64,000 bases of DNA from Actinomadura physcomitrii (GTDB lineage Bacteria; Actinomycetota; Actinomycetes; Streptosporangiales; Streptosporangiaceae). The stretch spans positions 164,392 through 228,391 of the forward strand of contig NZ_WBMS02000014.1 in assembly GCF_008923205.2 (NCBI RefSeq), read 5' to 3'. The notes under the pieces were generated by a model that did no database searches, had not been told where the DNA came from, and saw nothing but the letters and a program-made list of their open reading frames with translations. This document shows positions 51,320-59,289 of the stretch, one piece after another (the stretch's first letter is position 1; each line of letters starts with the position of its first letter). The translations under genes were made by a program, and so were the position numbers.

Positions 51320-52225
51320 GTGACGACGACCGGCACGACGACCAGGACGACGAGCGGGACGGCCGCCGGGCGCGGCGCGACCCGGCGCCGCACCGAACTG
51401 GCGGCGTTCCTGCGCAGCAGGCGCGAGCGGATCGCCCCGCACGAGGTCGGCATGCCGCCGGGGCAGCGGCGCCGCACGCCCGGCCTGCGCCGCGAGGAGG
51501 TCGCGCAGCTCGCCGGGGTCGGCGTCACCTGGTACACCTGGCTCGAGCAGGGCCGCCCGATCAACGCCAGCACCCAGGTGCTGGACGCGGTGGCCCGCAC
51601 GCTGCGCCTCGACGGCGCCGAGCGCGAGCACCTCTACCGGCTCGCCGAGGTGCCGGAGGCCGAGCCGCCGGACGAGGCGCGGCAGCTGCCCGAGGACATG
51701 CAGACGATCCTCGACGGGCTGCTGCCGCTGCCCGCGGCGGTGTGCAACGCCCGCTCGGACGTGCTCGCCTGGAACGCCGCCTTCACGGCGATCTTCCCGT
51801 GCATCGAAACGTTCCCGCCGTGCGAGCGCAACACGATGTGGATCACGTTCATGACGCCGCCGTGCTGCAACCCGGTCGGGAACACCGCCGAGGAGATGCC
51901 GATGCACGTCGCGGTGTTCCGGTACCGCTACAGCCGGCACATGAACGAGCCGGGCTGGAAGGAGCTGGTCCAGCGGCTCCAGGCGGCAAACCCGGAGTTC
52001 GCGCGGCTGTGGGCCGAGCACGAGGTGGCCCTGCCCGGCCCGCGGGTGAAGGTCTTCCGGCATCCCGTGGTCGAGGAGATCCGCACCCGCACCACCAGCC
52101 TCGACATCACCGGATCGGCGGGCGCCCGGCTGGTCGTCTACACGCCCATCGACGGCGAGAGCCGCGACCGGGTCTCCTGGCTGCTGGCCCACCCCGAGCT
52201 GGCCGCGCCGCCCCACCGGCACTGA
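51320..52225 (+). CDS. XRE-family regulator with MmyB-like ligand-binding domain
   Basis: The 301-residue protein has a helix-turn-helix (residues 30-95, RTPGLRREEVAQLAGVGVTWYTWLEQGRPI) and a PAS-like C-terminal domain of the MmyB type (ARSDVLAWNAAFTAIF, the segment ending HPVVEEIRTRTTSLDI, VYTPIDGESRD). These often control a divergent exporter or oxidoreductase and may bind fatty acids. The Thr-rich N-terminus (MTTTGTTTRTTSG) is disordered. The GTG start is taken from the frame. Confidence 0.88.
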   Translation: MTTTGTTTRTTSGTAAGRGATRRRTELAAFLRSRRERIAPHEVGMPPGQRRRTPGLRREEVAQLAGVGVTWYTWLEQGRPINASTQVLDAVARTLRLDGAEREHLYRLAEVPEAEPPDEARQLPEDMQTILDGLLPLPAAVCNARSDVLAWNAAFTAIFPCIETFPPCERNTMWITFMTPPCCNPVGNTAEEMPMHVAVFRYRYSRHMNEPGWKELVQRLQAANPEFARLWAEHEVALPGPRVKVFRHPVVEEIRTRTTSLDITGSAGARLVVYTPIDGESRDRVSWLLAHPELAAPPHRH

Positions 52226-52540
52226 TCAGCGGCCCCGCGCGCGGCGGGCGATCACCGCGAGGTCCGTCGCCGCGATCGCGGCGACGACGACGCAGACCAC
52301 CGCCGCGCCCCAGGCCGTCCCGCTCCCGTCGCGGTTCGCGATGATGCCGAACACGATGGCCGCCGCGGCCGCCGCCACCAGCGCGACGCCCGACAGGACC
52401 GCCCGCAGGCCGAGCGCGCTCCGCGCGGTCAGCGGCTCGTCCCCCGCCGGCTCGCGGCCCGGCTCCTCGACCGGCTCGCGGTCCTCGTGGTCCTCCCGGC
52501 CGCGGTCGTCGCCGTCCGGGCCGGGGCTCCCCGCGGTCAT
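52226..52540 (-). CDS. small two-helix membrane protein
   Basis: The 104-residue protein has an acidic N-terminus (residues 1-35, rich in Asp, Glu and Pro), the motif EPLTARSALGLRAVLSG, and two hydrophobic helices (about residues 43-68 and 75-95). The TARSALxLR motif recalls small actinobacterial membrane proteins of the DUF6343 type, from memory only. It overlaps the PEBP gene by four bases (ATGA), so the two are coupled. Confidence 0.65.
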   Translation of the reverse strand: MTAGSPGPDGDDRGREDHEDREPVEEPGREPAGDEPLTARSALGLRAVLSGVALVAAAAAAIVFGIIANRDGSGTAWGAAVVCVVVAAIAATDLAVIARRARGR

Positions 52541-52989
52541 CGGGCGAACGTGCCGACGAGCGTGCCCGACGCCACGACCTTGTCCTCGACGGCGTCCCGC
52601 AGCTCCTCGGCGGTGAAGCCGTCCCGCAGCCCCGACGGCTCCGACAGCCCGTACAGGCGGAAGAAGTAGCGGTGCGGGTCGTCGCCCGCCGGCGGCTTCG
52701 GCCCGCCGTACCCCTCCGTCCCGTAGTCGTTGCGGCCGAGGACCGCGCCGGTCGGCCGCTCCCCGGCGTCCAGGCCGGTCGTGACGGGGTCGATGCCGGC
52801 GACGAGCCAGTGCGCGAACGTCCCGACCGGGGCGTCCGGGTCCTCGCAGGCGAGCGCCAGCTCCACCACCTCCTCCGGGGCCTGCGACCACTCCAGCGGC
52901 GGCGACACGTCGCCCCGGTCGTGCGAGTAGTCCGACGGCATGAGCGCGTGGTCGTCGAATGCGGCACTGCGCAGCGTCATCTTGTCCAT
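52537..52989 (-). CDS. YbhB/YbcL family phosphatidylethanolamine-binding-like protein
   Basis: The 150-residue protein has the PEBP signatures: DVSPPLEWSQAPEE, CEDPDAP, FAHWLVAGID, GYGGPKPP and HRYFFRLYGL. The family binds anionic ligands, and its bacterial role is unclear. In-frame ATGs exist at 52989 and 52980. It overlaps the small membrane protein gene, an unusual pairing. Confidence 0.85.
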   Translation of the reverse strand: MDKMTLRSAAFDDHALMPSDYSHDRGDVSPPLEWSQAPEEVVELALACEDPDAPVGTFAHWLVAGIDPVTTGLDAGERPTGAVLGRNDYGTEGYGGPKPPAGDDPHRYFFRLYGLSEPSGLRDGFTAEELRDAVEDKVVASGTLVGTFAR

Positions 52990-53063
52990 GCCGCCGTCGT
53001 GCCCGGTCCGGCGACGACGATGCGCGCCCGGTCCGGTCGCCCCCAGCCCCCGGCAGATCACTG

Positions 53064-54089
53064 TCAGTCCGCGCTCGACGCCGCCCAGATGTTGATGCCG
53101 GCCTCCACCGCGTCCCGGTCGATCGCCTCCAGTTCGTCCGGCGTGAAGTCGAGACGGTCCAGGGCGGCGAGGTTCTCCTCCAGCTGCGCGACGCTGCTCG
53201 CGCCGATCAGCGACGAGGTGACCCGCGCGTCGCGCAGCGACCAGGCGAGGGCCATCTGCGCGAGCGACTGGCCGCGCCCCCGCGCGATCTCGTTGAGCGT
53301 CCGGACGTGCCGGACGTTCTCCTCGGTGAGCAGGTCGCTGGAGAACGAGGTGTTCCTGCTGGCCCGCGACCCCTCGGGAATCCCGCCGAGGTACTTGCCG
53401 GTGAGCATGCCCTGCGCCAGCGGCGAGAACGCGATGCAGCCGACGCCCTCCTCCTCGAGGGTGCCGAGCAGGCCCCCCTCGATCCACCGGTTCAGCATCG
53501 AGTAGGACGGCTGGTGGATCAGCAGCGGCGTGCCCATCTCCCGCAGGATCCGCGCCGCCTCCGCGGTGCGCTTCGGCGAGTACGACGAGATGCCCGCGTA
53601 CAGCGCCTTCCCGGACCGGACGGCGTGGTCCAGCGCCCCCATCGTCTCCTCCAGCGGCGTGTCCGGGTCGAACCGGTGGCTGTAGAAGATGTCGACGTAG
53701 TCCAGGCCCATCCGCTTCAGGGACTGGTCGAGGCTGCCGAGCAGGTACTTGCGCGACCCCCACTCGCCGTACGGGCCGGGCCACATGTCGTAGCCGGCCT
53801 TCGTGCTGATGACCAGTTCGTCCCGGTAGGGCGCGAGGTCCTCGCGCATGATCCGGCCGAAGTTGGTCTCCGCCGACCCGTAGGGCGGCCCGTAGTTGTT
53901 GGCGAGGTCGAAGTGCGTCACCCCGAGGTCGAAGGCCCGCCGCAGGATCGCCCGCTGGACGTCGATCGGGCGGTCGTCGCCGAAGTTGTGCCACAGCCCG
54001 AGCGAGATCGCGGGGAGCCGCAGCCCGCTGCGCCCGCACCGCCGGTAGGGAAGTCGTTCGTATCGGTCGCCGTCGGCCGTGTAAGTCAT
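53064..54089 (-). CDS. aldo/keto reductase (glyceraldehyde 3-phosphate reductase-like)
   Basis: The 341-residue AKR has the tetrad Asp and Tyr in FDLANNYG, Lys in ISTKAGYDMW and His in YSHRFD. It shares with the YghZ-type subgroup the NYGPPYGSAE and MWPGPYGEWGSRKYL motifs. It reduces aldehydes with NADPH. The ATG at 54089 fits the conserved N-terminus (YERLPYRRCGRSGL). Confidence 0.9.
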   Translation of the reverse strand: MTYTADGDRYERLPYRRCGRSGLRLPAISLGLWHNFGDDRPIDVQRAILRRAFDLGVTHFDLANNYGPPYGSAETNFGRIMREDLAPYRDELVISTKAGYDMWPGPYGEWGSRKYLLGSLDQSLKRMGLDYVDIFYSHRFDPDTPLEETMGALDHAVRSGKALYAGISSYSPKRTAEAARILREMGTPLLIHQPSYSMLNRWIEGGLLGTLEEEGVGCIAFSPLAQGMLTGKYLGGIPEGSRASRNTSFSSDLLTEENVRHVRTLNEIARGRGQSLAQMALAWSLRDARVTSSLIGASSVAQLEENLAALDRLDFTPDELEAIDRDAVEAGINIWAASSAD

Positions 54090-54337
54090 GGTCACGAGTA
54101 TTTCAGGCGTGCCGCGGCGGCGCCCCGGCGGCGGCCTCGGCGCCGATCGCGGGGAGCGGCCGGGCTCTGCGGCTTCGTCGTGAATGCGGGGGGAATTAGT
54201 CCTATATGGGGGTTTGACGGTAGTTTGCGGCATTTCGAGCTTAGGGGGCCGGTGGTGGTTGGTAGGGCTCCCGGCAAGGCAGGGGGAGGCCCGCGCAGGA
54301 GAGGCGGGCCCCGGCCGCGAGATCCGAGAGGACCACC

Positions 54338-55456
54338 ATGACCGAGTACAACGCCTTCCCGGCCCCGTCGCGCGACCTGTGCGGGACCATGCACGTCCAC
54401 CGGCGGCTGCTGAACGAGAGCATGACCTACCGGGCGCAGCGCGCGCGCATCGAGAACCGGGCGCTCCAGTACGAGACGGGCCGGCGCGCCTCCGTGCGCA
54501 GCGGCGTGGTCACCATCCCGGTCGTCGTCCACGTGGTGCACAACCCGGGCACCCCGGCGCAGAACATCGCCGACGCGCAGATCCACAGCCAGATCGACGT
54601 CCTCAACTGGGACTTCCGCGCCGCCAACCCCGACGTGTCGCGGGTGCCGGACCCGTGGAAGCCGCTGGTGGCCGACATCGAGGTCGAGTTCGCGCTCGCG
54701 ACCGCGGACCCCCACGGCGCGCCGACGGACGGGATCGTCAGGGTCGAGACGGGCCGCACCGAGTTCGACTCGCACGACGGCGTGAAGGCGGCCGCCAGCG
54801 GCGGCGCCGACCCCTGGCCGAGCGACCAGTACCTCAACCTGTGGGTGTGCCAGCTGGGCGAGGGCCTGCTCGGTTACGCGCAGTTCCCCGGCGGCCCGCC
54901 GCACACCGACGGCGTGGTCGTCCTGCACTCGGCCTTCGGGACGACCGGCACCGCGGCGGCGCCCTACGACGGCGGCCGTACCGCGACGCACGAGATCGGG
55001 CACTGGCTCGACCTGTTCCACATCTGGGGCGACGACGACGGCGCGTGCAGCAACGACGACCGCGTCGCCGACACCCCGAACCAGGCCGGCTCCAACGTGG
55101 GCAAGCCGGCGTTCCCGCACGTCACGTGCGACAACGGGCCGAACGGCGACATGTTCATGAACTACATGGACTACGTCGACGACGACTCGATGTTCATGTT
55201 CACGCGCGGCCAGCGCGAGCGGGTCGACGCCTGCCTCGAGGGGACGCGCGCCTCGTTCCTCGTGGCGCACCGGGCCGCGCCCGCGGCGCCCGCCGCCGCG
55301 CCCGGGACGAGGCCGGTGGAGGCCCAGGCCTCCGGGTACGTCGCGCAGGACTCCGACGTCGAACGGCTGCTCCACGACACCGAGCGCCTGACCAGGGAGG
55401 CGCTCACCGACATCCACGACGTCCTCGACCTCGTCGGCCACCGCTTCGGCGGATGA
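54338..55456 (+). CDS. M43-family zinc metalloprotease without signal peptide
   Basis: The 372-residue protein has the metzincin-type zinc site THEIGHWLDLFHIWGD (HExxH at residues 218-222, third ligand His228) and the Met-turn region MNYMDYVDDDSMFMFTRGQ, as in cytophagalysin/pappalysin-like M43 peptidases. The N-terminal half is the usual M43 prodomain-like part (VVVHVVHNPGTPAQNI). Unusually there is no signal sequence. The last 90 residues form an Ala/Pro-rich linker and a helical tail. A good Shine-Dalgarno (AGAGGACC) precedes the ATG. The upstream 248 bp contains TTTGACGG and TATATGG but no clear promoter pair. Confidence 0.83.
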   Translation: MTEYNAFPAPSRDLCGTMHVHRRLLNESMTYRAQRARIENRALQYETGRRASVRSGVVTIPVVVHVVHNPGTPAQNIADAQIHSQIDVLNWDFRAANPDVSRVPDPWKPLVADIEVEFALATADPHGAPTDGIVRVETGRTEFDSHDGVKAAASGGADPWPSDQYLNLWVCQLGEGLLGYAQFPGGPPHTDGVVVLHSAFGTTGTAAAPYDGGRTATHEIGHWLDLFHIWGDDDGACSNDDRVADTPNQAGSNVGKPAFPHVTCDNGPNGDMFMNYMDYVDDDSMFMFTRGQRERVDACLEGTRASFLVAHRAAPAAPAAAPGTRPVEAQASGYVAQDSDVERLLHDTERLTREALTDIHDVLDLVGHRFGG

Positions 55457-55481
55457 CCGGCCGACCGCCGGAGGAGGCGCC

Positions 55482-55814
55482 ATGACCGGAGGAAGCGGTA
55501 CGGACGACACGCCGGCCCCCGTCACGGGCACGTGGGTCCACGCCTTCGAGGAGGACACCCCGGCCGAGGCGGTGTACCGGCCGGAGGGCCGGCCGCTCCC
55601 TCCGTCCCGCCGGCCGCGGCGGCGCCTGGAGTTCCGCCCGGACGGCACCGTCACCGAGCACCGTCCCGCTCCCGACGACCGCCTCGCCGAGCGCGAGGGC
55701 CGCTGGGAGCGGCGCGGGCCGGAGCGGGTCGCCGTCGCCTTCCCCGGCGGGCGCGGCGCGCCGCTCGCCGTGTCGGTCTCCGGGGACGGCGACCGGCTCT
55801 CGGTCGAGAAGTGA
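55482..55814 (+). CDS. small hypothetical protein next to the metalloprotease
   Basis: The 110-residue protein begins with a flexible segment and contains GTWVHAFEEDTPAEAVYRP, FRPDGTVTEH and GRWERRGPERVAV, a pattern of short beta strands like a small lipocalin-type or inhibitor-like barrel. It follows the protease gene by 25 bp with GGAGGAGG as the Shine-Dalgarno. The position suggests a partner or inhibitor of the protease, but the sequence gives no proof. Confidence 0.6.
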   Translation: MTGGSGTDDTPAPVTGTWVHAFEEDTPAEAVYRPEGRPLPPSRRPRRRLEFRPDGTVTEHRPAPDDRLAEREGRWERRGPERVAVAFPGGRGAPLAVSVSGDGDRLSVEK

Positions 55815-55856
55815 CGCGGCGCCCGCCGGCCTCCACCTCCTCGAATCCGAAATCTT

Positions 55857-55875
55857 CATGCCGTGAGGCGGCATG
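55857..55875. promoter_or_regulatory. inverted repeat upstream of paaZ
   Basis: CATGCCG-TGAGG-CGGCATG has perfect 7-bp arms and a 5-nt spacer, about 100 bp before paaZ. No T-run follows. It could be an operator or the terminator of the preceding pair. Confidence 0.45.
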
Positions 55876-55974
55876 TCGACAAAGAAACCCGTCCTGGGCT
55901 GTCATGTCTGCAAGGCGTGAACGTGCGCCGACCGTGGCAGGAAGAACCAGAGAAATGCGGACGAGGAGGTCCCG

Positions 55975-58014
55975 GTGGTCGTGCTGCGCAGCTATGTGTC
56001 GGGTTCATGGCGTGCTCCGGAGGACGAGGGGGCGCCGTTGCACGACGCCGTCACGGGGGAGGAGGTCGCCCGGATCTCCTCCGCGGGGGTCGACATGGGC
56101 GCCGCCCTGCACTACGGGCGGTCGGTCGGCGGGCCGGTGCTGCGGGAGCTGACCTTCCACCAGCGCGCCGCGTTGCTGAAGGCGCTGGCGTCGCACCTGC
56201 GGGAGCACCGCGAGGAGCTGTACGCGCTGTCCGCGCGGACGGGCGCGACGCTAGGCGACTCCAAGTTCGACGTCGACGGCGGCATCGGCGTGCTGTTCGG
56301 CTATGCGAGCAAGGGCAAGCGCGAGCTGCCGAACGACACCGTGCTCGTGGAGGGCGCCGTTGAGCCGCTCGGCAAGGGCGGCACGTTCGTCGCCCAGCAC
56401 CTGTGCACGCCGTCCCTCGGCGTCGCGGTGCAGATCAACGCGTTCAACTTCCCGGTCTGGGGGCCGCTGGAGAAGCTCGCGCCCGCGTTCCTGGCCGGCG
56501 TGCCGAGCCTGATCAAGCCCGCGAGCCAGACCGCGTACCTGACCGCCCGGCTGGTCGAGCTGGTCGTGGAGTCGGGGATCCTGCCTGAGGGCAGCGTGCA
56601 GATGGTCTGCGGCGACCCGCGCGACCTGCTCGACCACCTCACCGAGCAGGACATCGTGGCGTTCACCGGCTCGGCCTCCACGGCGCGGCTGCTGCGCACC
56701 CATCCGGCGGTCGTCGGCGGCGCCGTCCGGTTCAACGCCGAGGCCGACTCGCTGAACTGCTCCGTCCTCGGCCCGGACGCGGCGCCCGGCACGCCGGAGT
56801 TCGACCTGTACGTGGAGCAGCTCGTCGCGGAGATGACCGTCAAGGCGGGGCAGAAGTGCACCGCCATCCGCCGCGCGCTCGTCCCCGCCGCGCTGATCGA
56901 CGACGTCGCCGAAGCCGTCCGCGGGCGGCTCGCGAAGGTGACGGTCGGGAACCCGGCGGACCCGGACGTGCGGATGGGCGCGCTCGCCACCCTCGACCAG
57001 CGCGAGGAGGTCCGCCGCTCGCTGAAGGCGCTGACGGACGCCGGGCGGATCGTGTTCGGCGACCCCGAGCGGGTCGAGGTGCGGGGCGCGGACGCCGTGC
57101 GCGGCGCGTTCATGTCGCCGGTGCTGCTGCGCGCCGACGACGCCGGACGCGCCGAGCCGCACGAGGTCGAGGCGTTCGGCCCGGTCAGCACCCTTATGCC
57201 GTACTCCGGCGCGGCGGAGGCGATCGCGCTCGCGGCGCGCGGCCGGGGCAGCCTCGCCGGGTCCGTGGTGACCGCGGACGCGGAGTTCGCGCGCGACGTC
57301 GTCCTCGGCCTCGCGCCCTGGCACGGGCGGCTGCTCGTGCTGAACTCCGAGGACGCCAAGGAGTCCACGGGGCACGGCTCGGCGCTGCCCGCGCTCGTCC
57401 ACGGCGGCCCCGGACGCGCCGGCGGCGGCGAGGAGATGGGCGGGATCCGCGGGGTGGTGCACCACATGCGGCGCACCGCCGTCCAGGCCGGGCCCGCGAT
57501 GCTCACCGCGCTCACCGGCCGCTGGGTGCCCGGCACCGACCGCACCGTCACCGGCGAGCACCCGTTCCGCAAGCACCTGGAGGACCTGCGGGTCGGCGAC
57601 ACCGCCGTCGGCGGGCCCCGCACCGTCACGCTGGAGGACATCGGGCACTTCGCCGAGTTCACCGGCGACACCTTCTACGCGCACACCGACGAGGAGGCCG
57701 CCCGCAAGAACCCGCTGTTCGGCGGCCGGGTCGCGCACGGCTACCTCGTCGTGTCGTTCGCGGCGGGGCTGTTCGTCGAGCCGGCGCCGGGCCCCGTCCT
57801 CGCCAACTACGGGCTGGAGAACCTGCGGTTCCTCACCCCGGTGAAGCCCGGCGACGAGCTGACGGTGACGCTGACCGCCAAGCAGATCTCGCCGCGCGAG
57901 GGCGCCGGCTACGGCGAGGTCCGCTGGGACACCGACGTCACCAACCAGGACGGCGCGTCGGTCGCCAAGTACGACGTGCTGACGCTGGTGGCCAAACGGC
58001 CCGCGCACGACTAG
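55975..58014 (+). CDS. paaZ: bifunctional oxepin-CoA hydrolase/semialdehyde dehydrogenase (PaaZ)
   Basis: The 679-residue protein has an N-terminal aldehyde dehydrogenase domain (about residues 1-520: INAFNFPVWGPLEKLAPA, FTGSAST, NAEADSLN, and catalytic cysteine in VKAGQKCTAIRR). A C-terminal MaoC-like hydratase domain follows (about 535-679: GDTFYAHTDEEAARKNPLFGGRVAHGYLVVS). In phenylacetate degradation it opens the oxepin ring and oxidises the resulting semialdehyde. No other paa gene is in the window. The start is GTG 55975 after GAGGAGGT; GTG 55981 is possible. Confidence 0.93.
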   Translation: MVVLRSYVSGSWRAPEDEGAPLHDAVTGEEVARISSAGVDMGAALHYGRSVGGPVLRELTFHQRAALLKALASHLREHREELYALSARTGATLGDSKFDVDGGIGVLFGYASKGKRELPNDTVLVEGAVEPLGKGGTFVAQHLCTPSLGVAVQINAFNFPVWGPLEKLAPAFLAGVPSLIKPASQTAYLTARLVELVVESGILPEGSVQMVCGDPRDLLDHLTEQDIVAFTGSASTARLLRTHPAVVGGAVRFNAEADSLNCSVLGPDAAPGTPEFDLYVEQLVAEMTVKAGQKCTAIRRALVPAALIDDVAEAVRGRLAKVTVGNPADPDVRMGALATLDQREEVRRSLKALTDAGRIVFGDPERVEVRGADAVRGAFMSPVLLRADDAGRAEPHEVEAFGPVSTLMPYSGAAEAIALAARGRGSLAGSVVTADAEFARDVVLGLAPWHGRLLVLNSEDAKESTGHGSALPALVHGGPGRAGGGEEMGGIRGVVHHMRRTAVQAGPAMLTALTGRWVPGTDRTVTGEHPFRKHLEDLRVGDTAVGGPRTVTLEDIGHFAEFTGDTFYAHTDEEAARKNPLFGGRVAHGYLVVSFAAGLFVEPAPGPVLANYGLENLRFLTPVKPGDELTVTLTAKQISPREGAGYGEVRWDTDVTNQDGASVAKYDVLTLVAKRPAHD

Positions 58015-58028
58015 AACGGAAAGGGAGG

Positions 58029-58286
58029 ATGCTCGCCCCGCTGCCCGTGGACGACCTGCCGCGGGAGGCCCGCGCGACCGGCGCCGTCCTCGTCGCGGAC
58101 GAGACCAGGCGCGCCGGCGGCGTCTCCGAGGGCGTCCTGGCGGCCCTCGCGGACGCGGGGTTCGACGGCGCACGGGCGCCCGGACGGCGAAGGTCCCGCC
58201 GCCCCCGACCGGGGCGGCGGGACCGGCCGGCGGACTACTTCAGGGACGCCGGAACGTCGGCGGCGTCGCCGAGCCCGGTCAGGTAG
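58029..58286 (+). pseudogene. remnant of a transketolase-type (2-oxoacid dehydrogenase E1) C-terminal domain
   Basis: The open frame reads LPVDDLPREARATGAVLVADETRRAGGVSEGVLAALADAGFDG in sections. This strongly recalls the transketolase C-terminal domain of E1 beta-like proteins (VLVVDETRRxGGVSEGV). After about 50 codons the homology ends in an Arg-rich low-complexity run that crosses a terminator hairpin. The frame finally overlaps the 3' end of rbsB. The catalytic domains are absent, so this is a decayed fragment. Confidence 0.55.
58192..58224. terminator. strong bidirectional terminator hairpin
   Basis: A perfect 14-bp stem (GGTCCCGCCGCCCC / GGGGCGGCGGGACC) with a 5-nt loop separates the plus-strand paaZ region from the convergent minus-strand rbs operon. 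Confidence 0.85.
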
Positions 58287-59245
58287 TCGGCGTAGTTCTT
58301 GGCATCGGCCTTCGTCACGAGCCTGCCCTGCAGCGTCTCGTCCGCCGCGACCTGCTTGCCCGCCAGGATGTCGGCGGCGAGCGTCATGACCTTCTGGCCG
58401 AGCGCGAACGGCGACTCGGCGTTGGTCGCGTACATCTCGCCCGCCGCGACGGCGGCCAGCGCGTCGGAGATCCCGTCGTTGCCGACGAGCTTGACCTTCC
58501 CGCCCAGGTTGCGGGCCTTCAGCGCGGACAGCACGCCCATGGCCATCTCGTCGTTGGCCGCGTAGACGCCGTTGATGCCGGGGTTGGCCTGCAGCACGTT
58601 CGTCATCACGTTGAGCGCCTTGGCGCGGTCGAAGTCCGCCGCCTGCTTGGCGACGACCGTGATGCCCTTGTGCTTGGCGATCTCCTCCTCGAAGCCCTTG
58701 CTGCGGTCCTGCGCGACGTTCGTGCCGAGCAGGCCCTGGATCTCCACGACCTTGCCCTTCTCGCCGACGGCCTCGGCGAGCGACTTGGCGGCGTTGCGCC
58801 CCGCCTGGACGGCGTCGTAGCCGACGAACGTCGCGAGCTTGCCGCCGGACGGCTTGCGGTCGAACGCCATCACCGGGATGTTCGCGCCGTTCGCCTGCGT
58901 CACCGACGACGTCGCCGACTGGGTGCTGACCGGGTCGATGATGAGGATGCCGGTCTGCTTGGAGACCGCCGTCGTCGCCTGGTTCAGCGCGGCGGCGTCG
59001 CTGTTGTTGGCGTTCTGCACGTTCAGCTTGATGCCGAGCTTGGCCGCCTGCGCCTGCGCGCCGTTCTTGACGCTGACGAAGAACGGGTTGTTCAGCGTGC
59101 TCATGATGATCGTCGCGTCCTTCTTGCCGGACGCCTTGCCGGTGCCGCCGCCGGCGTCGTCGCCGCCGCGGCTGCACCCGGCCAGGGCGAGCGAGGCGGC
59201 GGCGGTCACGGCGATCGCGGCGCGGGTGGTACGGGCCACGCGCAT
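58235..59245 (-). CDS. rbsB: ribose-type ABC transporter sugar-binding lipoprotein
   Basis: The 336-residue protein has a lipoprotein signal with lipobox LALAGC (Cys24). The periplasmic-binding fold follows (TIIMSTLNNPFFVSVKNGAQ, IIDPVSTQSATSSV, VYAANDEMAMGVLSAL, LVGNDGISDALAAV). It delivers ribose or a related pentose to RbsAC. ATG 59245 follows AAGGAG. It is last in the operon, with a 44-bp spacer from rbsC that contains a (GGGGT)4 repeat. Confidence 0.92.
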   Translation of the reverse strand: MRVARTTRAAIAVTAAASLALAGCSRGGDDAGGGTGKASGKKDATIIMSTLNNPFFVSVKNGAQAQAAKLGIKLNVQNANNSDAAALNQATTAVSKQTGILIIDPVSTQSATSSVTQANGANIPVMAFDRKPSGGKLATFVGYDAVQAGRNAAKSLAEAVGEKGKVVEIQGLLGTNVAQDRSKGFEEEIAKHKGITVVAKQAADFDRAKALNVMTNVLQANPGINGVYAANDEMAMGVLSALKARNLGGKVKLVGNDGISDALAAVAAGEMYATNAESPFALGQKVMTLAADILAGKQVAADETLQGRLVTKADAKNYADYLTGLGDAADVPASLK

Positions 59246-59260
59246 GGGAATCTCCTTCGT

Positions 59261-59283
59261 GGGGTGGGGTGGGGTGGGGTGGG
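59261..59283. repeat. (GGGGT)4 microsatellite between rbsC and rbsB
   Basis: Four consecutive GGGGT units plus a final GGG lie on the plus strand, giving five G-runs that fit a G-quadruplex. On the mRNA strand this is a C-rich run just upstream of the rbsB Shine-Dalgarno. Confidence 0.9.
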
Positions 59284-59289
59284 AACCGG

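Noticed and set aside
54092..55654. 520-residue minus-strand open frame opposite the M43 protease
   Set aside because: Composition is that of an antisense shadow (Arg/Val/His/Pro-rich), with no domain or ribosome-binding site.
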